Shown in pieces: positions 1 to 7,700 of a stretch of 9,606 nucleotides of DNA. Each line of letters begins with the position of its first letter. Within the stretch, counting starts at the first letter, position 1. The position numbers were made by a program, and so were the translations under genes. The notes under the pieces were generated by a model. It searched no databases and was not told where the DNA came from. It saw only the letters and a list, made by a program, of their open reading frames with translations. The stretch comes from Desulfobacteraceae bacterium (lineage in GTDB: Bacteria > Desulfobacterota > DSM-4660 > Desulfatiglandales > Desulfatiglandaceae), in assembly GCA_030632525.1 (NCBI GenBank), contig DAOVUP010000022.1, forward strand, positions 1 to 9,606, written 5' to 3'.

Positions 1-605
1 CCCTGATTATCGCCACTATTGCTGCCTCGATTCTGATGAAGGGCGTGGCCATGGTTATCTGGGGCAAGGACCCTTTTGACCTTCAGGCTTTCTCAGGGCG
101 TGACCCCATTTCATTTTTTGGGGCCATAATCCAACCCCAATATCTCTGGGTAATAGGCTTTTTGATCCTCATCACAATATCTCTGTCCATCTTCTTTAAT
201 AGGACCATTATCGGCAAGGCCATGCGCGCCTGCGCAGACAATCCGGATGCGGCCAGCCTTGTGGGCATCGACACTAAGAAAATGATTTTACTCTCTTTTG
301 CCCTTTCTGCTGCCATCGGCGCGATTGCCGGCATAATCGTCACCCCCATTTCCTTAATGGAATATGACCGTGGAGTCTCACTGGCTATAAAGGGATTCGG
401 GGCTGCTATTCTTGGCGGTCTCGGAAGTTTTCCCGGCGCTATCCTGGGGGGGCTGATCCTGGGGGCTATCGAGTCATTCGGTGCCGGTCTCATTTCCTCC
501 GCGTACAAGGATGCCTTTGCATTAATTGTACTTCTGGCTGTTCTGTTTTTTAAGCCCAGCGGGCTCTTAGGCAGCTCGGAAATCAGCAAAATGAAAAGGT
601 TTTAG
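1..605 (+). CDS. livH: LivH-type branched-chain amino acid ABC transporter permease (5'-truncated by window edge)
   Basis: Inner-membrane permease of a hydrophobic amino acid transporter (HAAT family); it pairs with LivM to form the substrate channel. The reading frame is open from base 3, ahead of the first ATG at 36, with family-like residues (IIATIAASIL), so the true start lies outside the window and ATG 36 is internal. About 200 residues of the C-terminal two thirds are visible. Hydrophobic membrane segments lie at about 144-197, 282-344, 378-470 and 513-551. The cytoplasmic loop that contacts the ATPases (GKAMRACADNP, 213-245) is followed by AASLVGID, and the conserved glycine-rich helix FGAAILGGLGSFPGA follows at about 396-440. 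The gene stops with TAG at 603-605, two bases before livM. Family assignment is firm. The substrate is not settled, because HAAT permeases also import urea, amides and aromatic acids. Confidence 0.93.
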   Translation, partial: LIIATIAASILMKGVAMVIWGKDPFDLQAFSGRDPISFFGAIIQPQYLWVIGFLILITISLSIFFNRTIIGKAMRACADNPDAASLVGIDTKKMILLSFALSAAIGAIAGIIVTPISLMEYDRGVSLAIKGFGAAILGGLGSFPGAILGGLILGAIESFGAGLISSAYKDAFALIVLLAVLFFKPSGLLGSSEISKMKRF

Positions 606-607
606 GC

Positions 608-1561
608 GTGTTACGAATCAACAAACTCCCAATTGCCATATTTCTTGCCATCATCATCTGCTTTCCCTGGATTGCAAAACATATTCCTTCTATTGGCAGT
701 TATCCCGACCTCATGGTCTTCGCAGGGATCTATTGTCTGATCACCATTGGTCTCAGTCTGCTTATGGGTTATGCCGGTCAGATATCACTCTGCCAGGCGG
801 CGTTCTACGGTATCGGGGCCTATGCATCCGGCATCCTCACCACACGATACGGCATGAATCCCTGGCTCTGTATGTTGCTCGGTATGGGGATATCGGCACT
901 CGTAGCCTTATTAGTGGGAGCGCCTTCCCTTAAATTAAAGGGGCATTACCTCGCCATGGCTACCCTGGCCTTCGGTATAATCGTCTTCATCATCTTCAAT
1001 GAAGAAGTTGAATTGACCGGTGGTCCCGATGGTATGCGCGGTATTCCAGGGCTGAGTCTTTTCGGGTTTCAATTTGATTCCGTTAATAAATATTATTACC
1101 TTGTTTGGGCCTTTGTTTTTGCCGCCTTTATCTTTACCATAAATATCATACAGTCCCGTACAGGGCGGGCCCTGAGGGCCATCCATTCCAGTGAGACGGC
1201 AGCTAGCGCCATGGGCGTTAACATCTCTCGGTTCAAGATAATTGTATTCATCTACGGGGCTGTATTGGCATCCCTGGCAGGGAGCCTTTACGCCCATTAC
1301 CTTAATTTCATAAATCCCACCACCTTTGACCTTTTCTTTTCCATTAAGTTATTAATCATGATCGCATTGGGGGGGATGCATCAAATCTGGGGAGCCATCA
1401 TAGGCGCTTTTCTGATTACATTTTTAAGTTATGAATGGCTGCATTTTTTTGGGGAATTTGAGATTATCGTATATGGCGGAATCCTCCTTTTAGTCACCAT
1501 CTTTTTGCCCGATGGTCTTGCAGGCATTCCAGGGATGATAAAGGGTTGGTTCAGGAATTAA
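608..1561 (+). CDS. livM: LivM-type branched-chain amino acid ABC transporter permease
   Basis: Second inner-membrane permease of the transporter, 317 residues, a usual length for LivM without the long N-terminal extension found in enterobacteria. The chosen start is GTG at 608, with AAAAGG at 594-599 eight bases upstream; there is no better ATG, and the gap to livH is two bases. Diagnostic motifs are GYAGQISLCQAAFYGIGAYA (residues 54-73), LTGGPDGMRGIP (136-147), the cytoplasmic coupling loop SRTGRALRAIHSSETAASAM (183-202) and GGMHQIWGAIIGA (255-267). Hydrophobic stretches that read as membrane helices lie at about 8-20, 34-54, 87-105, 117-131, 162-181, 210-228, 244-272 and 284-300. It is certainly cotranscribed with its neighbours. 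The substrate range cannot be read from the permease. Confidence 0.94.
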   Translation: MLRINKLPIAIFLAIIICFPWIAKHIPSIGSYPDLMVFAGIYCLITIGLSLLMGYAGQISLCQAAFYGIGAYASGILTTRYGMNPWLCMLLGMGISALVALLVGAPSLKLKGHYLAMATLAFGIIVFIIFNEEVELTGGPDGMRGIPGLSLFGFQFDSVNKYYYLVWAFVFAAFIFTINIIQSRTGRALRAIHSSETAASAMGVNISRFKIIVFIYGAVLASLAGSLYAHYLNFINPTTFDLFFSIKLLIMIALGGMHQIWGAIIGAFLITFLSYEWLHFFGEFEIIVYGGILLLVTIFLPDGLAGIPGMIKGWFRN

Positions 1562-1568
1562 AATTTCA

Positions 1569-1576
1569 GGTGAGAG
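1569..1576 (+). promoter_or_regulatory. Ribosome binding site that decides the livG start
   Basis: GGTGAGAG lies five bases before TTG 1582. The longer in-frame alternatives, TTG 1546 (inside livM) and GTG 1570, have less suitable spacing: AAAGGG directly abuts 1546, and nothing purine-rich sits at the right distance from 1570. Starting at TTG 1582 gives a 255-residue protein, the typical LivG length. This is an inference from spacing and length, not proof. Confidence 0.55.
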
Positions 1577-1581
1577 AGTCA

Positions 1582-2349
1582 TTGGAAAAGAATATTCTTG
1601 AAGTGGAGCAGGTTGCCATGGCCTTTGGTGGGCTAATGGCCCTTATCAACCAGAATTTCCGTGTGAAAAAGGGAATTATAAAGTCCATTATCGGTCCCAA
1701 CGGTGCGGGCAAGACCACACTCTTTAATGTCATTACGGGCTTCTTCCCCCCAACAGAGGGGACAATTCGCTTTAAGGGAGAGGCCATTGAAAACCTGAAG
1801 GCCCACGATATTGCGAGTCGGGGACTTTCCCGCACCTTTCAGACGGTTGAGCTGTTTGACAACATGACTGTCCTTGAAAATGTTATGGTTGGTTGTCACA
1901 CCCGAATACGGTCATCCTTTTTGGCCACTGGTTTCAAGTTGCCACAGGTAAAAAGAAAAGAGAACAAAATCAAGGAAAAAGCGATGGATATCCTGGAATT
2001 TATCAGTCTCAAGGATAAATTCAACGAACCTGCGGACAGTCTGCCTTTAGGCGAACAGAAGCTACTTGAAATCGGTCGGGGACTGGCCTCTCAACCGGAT
2101 CTCTTGTGCCTGGACGAACCCGTAGCCGGCCTTAATGAGACAGAAACTCAAGTGGCATCTTCACTGATCAGGTTAATCAGGGAGAAAGGAATCACTGTCC
2201 TTCTGGTGGAACATGATATGAAAGTGGTCATGGATCTCTCGGATGAAATCATGGTACTTAACTACGGAGAAAAGATTGCAGAGGGCCTTCCTGAACAGAT
2301 ACAAAATGACCCGAAGGTGATTGAGGCCTATTTGGGAGGGGAAGACTAA
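1582..2349 (+). CDS. livG: LivG-type ABC transporter ATP-binding protein
   Basis: Cytoplasmic ATPase subunit that powers the LivHM channel as a heterodimer with LivF. Using TTG 1582, the protein has 255 residues, matching the usual LivG length; the frame is open back to TTG 1546, which would overlap the end of livM. In this numbering Walker A is GPNGAGKTT (38-46), the Q-loop is FQ (Q87), the ABC signature is LPLGEQ (154-159), Walker B is LLCLDEP (174-180), and the switch histidine is H211 in LLVEHD. The signature departs from the textbook LSGGQ, but LP-x-G-type versions are normal in LivG. The insertion around residues 100-135 between Q-loop and signature is also typical and separates LivG from LivF. 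All catalytic residues are present, so the subunit should be active. The stop is TAA at 2347-2349, one base before livF. Confidence 0.93.
   Translation: MEKNILEVEQVAMAFGGLMALINQNFRVKKGIIKSIIGPNGAGKTTLFNVITGFFPPTEGTIRFKGEAIENLKAHDIASRGLSRTFQTVELFDNMTVLENVMVGCHTRIRSSFLATGFKLPQVKRKENKIKEKAMDILEFISLKDKFNEPADSLPLGEQKLLEIGRGLASQPDLLCLDEPVAGLNETETQVASSLIRLIREKGITVLLVEHDMKVVMDLSDEIMVLNYGEKIAEGLPEQIQNDPKVIEAYLGGED
2335..2341 (+). promoter_or_regulatory. Ribosome binding site for livF inside the end of livG
   Basis: GGAGGGG lies nine bases before ATG 2351 and overlaps the last codons of livG. It supports ATG 2351 rather than the in-frame TTG at 2321, which has no comparable site. The overlap suggests translational coupling of the two ATPase subunits, which are needed in equal amounts. 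Confidence 0.65.
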
Positions 2350-2350
2350 G

Positions 2351-3064
2351 ATGCTGAGGATTGAAGAACTCAATGCCCATTATAATAGTATCCTGGCCCT
2401 TAAAGGGATCTCCATAAAGGTACCCAAAGGGGAGATTTTCTCCATCATAGGCGCAAATGGGGCGGGTAAATCCACTCTCCTGAAGGCCATTTCCGGCCTT
2501 ATTGAAACCAAAATGGGACGGATTTTTTTTAAAAATCAGGATATTATCAACCTCCCCGCAAATCGGATTGTAGGGCTGGGTATATCCCAGGTGCCGGAAG
2601 GAAGACAGCTTTTTGTCCGTCTCTCGGTGAAGGACAATATTCATCTTGGGGCCTACCTCTACTACAAACAGCGCTATCGCAAGGATATCAACGAAAAAAT
2701 TCAGAGTGTCTACAGGATGTTTCCCATCTTGAAAAAACGCTCCGAGCAGATTGCAGGGACACTTTCCGGTGGTGAACAGCAGATGCTGGCCATCGCACGC
2801 GCCCTTATGGGCAGACCTGAACTGCTCCTTTTAGACGAACCTTCAATGGGTCTAGCCCCTCTAATTGTAAAGGACATATTTGGCGTCATTAAAGAACTCA
2901 ACGAGACAGGGACCACGATCCTGCTCGTTGAGCAAAATGCGAAGGCCGCTCTTAAGATTGCAGACCACGCATGTGTACTGGAGACGGGTGAAATAGTCCT
3001 GGAAGGGCTGGCCAAAGAACTCTCAGACAATCCCAGGGTAAAAGAAGCCTACCTGGGAGGATAG
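2351..3064 (+). CDS. livF: LivF-type ABC transporter ATP-binding protein
   Basis: Second cytoplasmic ATPase subunit of the transporter. From ATG 2351 the protein has 237 residues, the same length as classical LivF; an in-frame TTG at 2321 would add ten residues that look like out-of-frame livG tail. Walker A is GANGAGKST (34-42), the signature is LSGGEQ (138-143), followed by QMLAIARALM, and Walker B is LLLLDEP (158-164). The switch position is Q195 in LLVEQNAKAAL; a glutamine here is normal for LivF. The stretch VPEGRQLFVRLSVKDN (81-96) is also a LivF hallmark. The gene sits one base after livG, and its stop TAG (3062-3064) is 16 bases before the ligase gene. Confidence 0.94.
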   Translation: MLRIEELNAHYNSILALKGISIKVPKGEIFSIIGANGAGKSTLLKAISGLIETKMGRIFFKNQDIINLPANRIVGLGISQVPEGRQLFVRLSVKDNIHLGAYLYYKQRYRKDINEKIQSVYRMFPILKKRSEQIAGTLSGGEQQMLAIARALMGRPELLLLDEPSMGLAPLIVKDIFGVIKELNETGTTILLVEQNAKAALKIADHACVLETGEIVLEGLAKELSDNPRVKEAYLGG

Positions 3065-3080
3065 AAAAGGAGAAGTATCC

Positions 3081-4658
3081 ATGAATTACGCAAAATATGC
3101 CACAATTCATGCCCGTCATTTATCTGATAAGATATGTCTGATTGAGCGGACCCCTTCCATAAACAGGCGGAGGACCCTTACATGGAAAGAGTTTAATGAT
3201 GGTATCAATAAAGTGGCCAATTACCTGTCAAAAGAATTGGGGGTAAAGGAAGGCGACTATGTCATGCACCTGCAGAACAATTCCCTTGAGTGGTTGATCA
3301 CCTATTATGGCATCATCAAACTCGGGGCAGTGATCGTACCTCTGAATTTCAGGTTTGTGGGGCCTGATATCGTCTATGCTGCTGAGGTATGTGATCCTAA
3401 GGTGTTTATGCTGTGTTCAGAGTTTCTTCCCGTTTTCCAACCCGTTCAAAACGAACTGATAACTGTAAAGAACTATATCTGTGTTGGTGAGGAAGTGCCG
3501 AACGATATGATCGATTACAGGACTATTGCTGCCTATGATGATATTTCAGAGGCGATGGTGGATGTGGATGATCAGCATAATCTGGCCATGATGTTTACTT
3601 CAGGCACCACCGGTAAACCGAAACCTGTTCTTCATACGCATTTTTCCATCAACAATGTGGCAATGAGTAACGGTATGAACTATTTTGTTGAGAAGAATGA
3701 TAACTATCTGTTTTTTCTACCTCTTTATCATAGCGGGACAATGTTTCTTTGGGCCCCCTTTTACGCAACAGGGGCTACCGGTACCATTATTACGGAATTG
3801 AAAGACCCCAAATGGATCATTGAGGCCATAGCCGAGGAAAAGGGTACAGATGTCCTCTTTGTTGTACCGATTGCCGTGGCCGTCTTAAATGCCATTGACA
3901 GTGGCGAAATAAATTTAGCGGAATATGATCTTTCAAGCTGGAAATATATGGAGATAGGGGCCCAGCCCGTGCCTTTTGAGGTAATGAAAAAGCTTGTCAA
4001 AACCCTTCCGTGCAAGGTGTCAAATATATATGGGATCACTGAAGGCGGGGGAGGGGGCACGTTTAATCTCTACCCGGAAGACGTACTAAAAAAACCCGGA
4101 TCTATAGGGAAGCCTACCTTTGGTGTTGAGGCAAAGATCGTTGATTCTGATAAAGAATTGGCACCCGGTGAGGTGGGAGAGCTAATATTCACCACAAACC
4201 GGATGATGAAGGGATACTACAACAACCCGGAAATGACCGCTGAAGCCGTCGTTGGTGGTTGGCTTTATACCGGGGATCTTCTAAAAACAGATGACGAAGG
4301 ATATTTTTATATTGTTGATCGCAAAAAGGATATGATCACGAGCGGTGGAGAAAATATCTTTCCGGTGGAAATCGAAGACGCACTCATGGAACATCCCAAG
4401 ATCGATGATGTGGCCTGTATTGGGTCTCCTGATGAACGCCTTGTGGAAATTGTCATGGCCATTATCCAGTTGAAAGAGGGCGAAAGCATGACAGAAGAAG
4501 AGCTTCTTGAATTTAGCGAAACAAAATTGGCCAAGTATAAGCTACCAAGAAAGGTCCTCTTTGATCAGGTTATGAGAAACCCCACAGGTAAGCTCATGAA
4601 GCCCCAGATGAGGGAGAAATACACAGGTCGGAAAGAGGCGTTCCAGAAGCTTGATTAG
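3081..4658 (+). CDS. AMP-forming acyl-CoA synthetase (acid-CoA ligase)
   Basis: Adenylate-forming ligase of the ANL superfamily: it activates a carboxylic acid with ATP to an acyl-AMP and transfers it to coenzyme A. The protein has 525 residues, full length for the family, and starts at ATG 3081 after a strong AAGGAGAA (3067-3074). Motifs in order: the phosphate-binding loop TSGTTGKPK (173-181), YGITE (317-321), YTGDL (396-400, with D399 binding the ribose), the hinge DRKKDMITSGGEN (413-425), and NPTGK with the catalytic lysine K504. All catalytic residues are present, so it should be active. It has no signal peptide or membrane segment. Two mild oddities: five glycines follow YGITE (322-326), and the P-loop continues K-P where many relatives have K-G. 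The substrate cannot be fixed from sequence. Its place at the end of the liv operon suggests it activates what the transporter imports, for example an aromatic, branched or medium-chain acid. Confidence 0.9.
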   Translation: MNYAKYATIHARHLSDKICLIERTPSINRRRTLTWKEFNDGINKVANYLSKELGVKEGDYVMHLQNNSLEWLITYYGIIKLGAVIVPLNFRFVGPDIVYAAEVCDPKVFMLCSEFLPVFQPVQNELITVKNYICVGEEVPNDMIDYRTIAAYDDISEAMVDVDDQHNLAMMFTSGTTGKPKPVLHTHFSINNVAMSNGMNYFVEKNDNYLFFLPLYHSGTMFLWAPFYATGATGTIITELKDPKWIIEAIAEEKGTDVLFVVPIAVAVLNAIDSGEINLAEYDLSSWKYMEIGAQPVPFEVMKKLVKTLPCKVSNIYGITEGGGGGTFNLYPEDVLKKPGSIGKPTFGVEAKIVDSDKELAPGEVGELIFTTNRMMKGYYNNPEMTAEAVVGGWLYTGDLLKTDDEGYFYIVDRKKDMITSGGENIFPVEIEDALMEHPKIDDVACIGSPDERLVEIVMAIIQLKEGESMTEEELLEFSETKLAKYKLPRKVLFDQVMRNPTGKLMKPQMREKYTGRKEAFQKLD

Positions 4659-4662
4659 GATA

Positions 4663-4718
4663 CTGTCCGAGAATGGCTATTTTCCGTCCCGCCTCAGGCG
4701 GGACTCATTCTCGGACAG
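4663..4718. repeat. Nested palindrome between convergent genes (REP-like element or bidirectional terminator)
   Basis: The outer arms CTGTCCGAGAATG (4663-4675) and CATTCTCGGACAG (4706-4718) are perfectly complementary over 13 bp. Inside them, GTCCCGCC (4686-4693) and GGCGGGAC (4697-4704) form a second perfect 8-bp stem with a TCA loop. The two stems are offset by ten unpaired bases on the left and one on the right, so the RNA or single-strand form would be a two-storey hairpin with an asymmetric bulge. It sits five bases after the ligase stop and 12 bases from the stop of the opposite gene, so it probably ends or shields both transcripts. No T-run follows it in either direction, so it is not a textbook intrinsic terminator. 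Confidence 0.8.
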
Positions 4719-4719
4719 C

Positions 4720-4729
4720 CTCCTAGGAG
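4720..4729. repeat. 10-bp perfect palindrome next to the stop of the giant gene
   Basis: CTCCTAGGAG is fully self-complementary and directly precedes (in + coordinates) the TAA stop of the minus-strand gene at 4730-4732. It is one base beyond the nested palindrome. It could be part of the same mobile or terminator unit, a protein-binding site, or chance; the sequence alone does not decide. Confidence 0.4.
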
Positions 4730-7700
4730 TTATGAACGGTTATCAGCTATCTTAACGTTGACCGCGTCAAACTTTTTGGCGATGAGATTTTCAAATTCCT
4801 TTCCAAAAAATCGACGGTTTCCCTGCAAATACCATTTGATGCTCTGCCAGTGGTCCTTCAACTCCTGCTGATCATGGATGCTGTCAAGTATCCCTTCAAT
4901 TTCTGAGAGCTTTTCCCTCTTCAGGGTATCCTTTCTCATCTCGTAAAAATCATTCAGCCTGTGTTTTTGCTCTCGGGAAAAGCCGATATCCCAGGATCGA
5001 TCAAGAAGGTCATTTACCAGATTATGGAGATCCTGAAAATCCTTGACCAGGCCCATCTGTCTTTCCGCGCGGTCCAATATCATATCCGTAATTTCAGTCA
5101 TCCTCTTTTCAAAGGCCTTTTCAAGAAGAAGCTCGTAATCATCAGTGTAAAAGAGATGTTTTCGCAGGGAGCTTAAGCTGTAATGAAAATAGTTTTTCAG
5201 TTGTTCCAGATCATTAATAGACGACAGATAAGATATCTTGCGAGAGATGGATATGCGATCCTGAAAATCCACGGAAAGAAGATGGGGGAAACTTCCCTTC
5301 CTCAGTAAAATCCCGGTTTTGGCACTAAATAGATGGGTTAACTGATAGCTCTCTTCCCAGAGTTTCTGTATGGAAAGCTCGTTCAGACAGGCGTTGACCG
5401 CCTCATAACGTTTTTCAATTTCTTCGCTCATGCCCAAAAAACTAAGAGAGACCGGCTCATCATTTGATCTGATCTTCTTTGTTCCCAATAGTCCCACCAG
5501 AAGAAGTTTAACCTGGCTATCGTAGCTCAAATAACCGCCTATCTTCTCATAGCCAAAGATACGCACTCTATCCCCGATGAGCTGGTCTAACATGAAATGC
5601 CTTACCGGTTCTGGTAGACCCTGAAGGGTTTTGTATATACGAAAGGCCTCGTAGACCTCCTTTTCAAATGTTGGGTATCCCACATTGTGAAATTTTCTTT
5701 TCTTGTGAATATATTTCAGAGGGACCTCTAACATAAGGTTAACAAGGTCTTGGAATTCAACATACCTGATACCCCGCAGCCTGAAGAACCTTTCTGTAGC
5801 AAAAATCATCCTTCCGGCCTTGAGAAGTTTTGATTTATCTGTTTCCTCCCATTCCTTTGATTCCAAGTAGTCAGTTAATGAAACACCTTCGGGAAATCCT
5901 TCGGTTTGGTGTTTTTCAAGGGCGCAAAAAAGGGAGCCTCTCTCCTCAAAAGCCTTGTTCAGCTCTCCTTCAAGGCTCATCGCACCATCAATTATCTTGT
6001 GACACATGGACCTTATCTGGAAAAACCGAATGGCCAGATCCTCGAGGATCAGATCTTCCCTGATAGCGGAAAGCATTATGAATGAAAAAACAAGAAATGC
6101 GTCAAAGAGCTCTTTGTCACGGGGGGCGAGGATCGATTGTATGGCAGAAAACGATATCTCTCCTCGTACAGTGTGATGGAGCAAGCCATGATGTCTGACC
6201 AGGGAAATAAGATATGACTTTTCATGTTCATCAAGACCATATCTTTCGGCAATTTTTTCCTTTTCCATAAAAAATGCGCCTGCCCCGGCAAGGTCTGCCG
6301 GGTTGATCTCTTCGCTGTACTTTTTTCTAAGGGCGGGCACTCTTCCGAGATCCTGAAATATGAATGATTTGGCGAGTGCGTCAAACAGTACGGGATTGGT
6401 TTTAAAGCCCTCAATGATTTCCCCAAGGTTTTCCAACTGTAGTTCACTGAGCCCCACGATGCCAGTGGCCATGGGCCCAAATTCCTTCTGAGCTAACCTG
6501 TGCAAAAAGTCTATGTCCTGGAACCCCTGCTTGTCATGGGTAATCAGGGCCTGGAATTTTCTTGTTGCAGCAAGAATGTAATTAGTGACAGGAAAAGTTA
6601 AATAAATATGCCCGGAGATGTCGAGGTCCTGAAGGGCCATGAATTCGGGGAGCAGAAAATTCAAGAGAGAGGGGGCGTTATAAAAAAGAAGGGCAAGATC
6701 AGTATATAGATGCTCAGGACGAAACATGATGCTCAGAAAGGTTGATCTCAATGTTTCCCTAAGTTCCTTGGTCTCCTCAAACCATATCTTCTGCCTTGCA
6801 GGCAATTTCAATGTAGAATCGATTTCCTTAACGACCCTGAGATGGCTCTGGAAAAAAGTTTCTAGATTAGAAAATAATTTCTCCAGACTCTTCAGCTCCT
6901 CCTGTGGTATTTCGGAAATTGGCCGGGTAAGTATTCTCTTTGACAGGGAGGCCACCCTTTCAATATCCCTGGATATGTCCTTGTAGGCGATCTCTAATGT
7001 CTGTGTCTTTGATGATACGCTTAGCTGAAAACCAGTCCCCATTATAAATGAGGATTTCTCTACGCTCAACTGATCGCTAAACTGTCTGAGGATGGTCAGA
7101 TCGAGGCGCTCAATATTGATGGATGACGCCTCCTGCTCCACTTTTTTAACCCGATCTTCGATTTCCTTTGTCCCCACATCAGCCAAGATCGGGTTGAAAT
7201 TGATGATTTCGCCCTGTGCCATAACCACTGCAATCCAGAGAAGCACAAAAACATTTTGACTATCCATTCTCTCAAAGAGATGTCCTGTTCCATGGAACTC
7301 CAATTCGAGAAACCTCCTATAGAACAGAGGCAGTTGCAGGGGATCGAGTTTAAGATACATCTCCTCGAATTTTTCTATTGTATTAACAAGCCTTATGACA
7401 TTCTCTATCCGATCCAATTTCCGGTCATCATAGTCGGCTAAGGCCTCTTTCTCCATCCGGCCCTTTTGCCTGAGTTCGCCCCAATTATCGAGGAATTCGA
7501 AATAATTCATCATCATGAGAATCTTTTGAACGATTTTGTTGTGTATCCCTCCCATGGAGGCTATTTTCTCGTCCAAAAGCTGATCCCAATCCAATCCCTG
7601 ATTGACTACAACTCTTACTGTCGATTCATAAAGGTCAAAGAGTTGTGAGAGCTGTTCATGAGTAAGCTCAGACCCGCGTGCCGCTTCTGTTTCGGCTAAG

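Noticed and set aside
83..589. 168-residue minus-strand frame opposite livH
   Set aside because: It is the complement of a strongly conserved membrane protein gene and its product is low-complexity and unlike any family; an antisense shadow.
36..605. ATG 36 as the true start of livH
   Set aside because: The frame is open to the window edge with family-like residues before it, and LivH proteins are much longer than 189 residues; the gene is cut by the window.
1546..1581. N-terminal extension of LivG from TTG 1546
   Set aside because: It would overlap livM and give 267 residues; TTG 1582 has a better placed ribosome site and gives the usual 255 residues. Not fully excluded.
4663..4729. Classical Rho-independent terminator
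   Set aside because: The hairpin is strong, but no T-run follows it on either strand, so I record it as a palindromic repeat with possible terminator function.
7217..7252. Membrane helix at residues 731-742 of the giant protein
   Set aside because: The hydrophobic run (VFVLLWIAVVMA) is too short to span a membrane, and it sits in a helical soluble context, so a buried helix is more likely.
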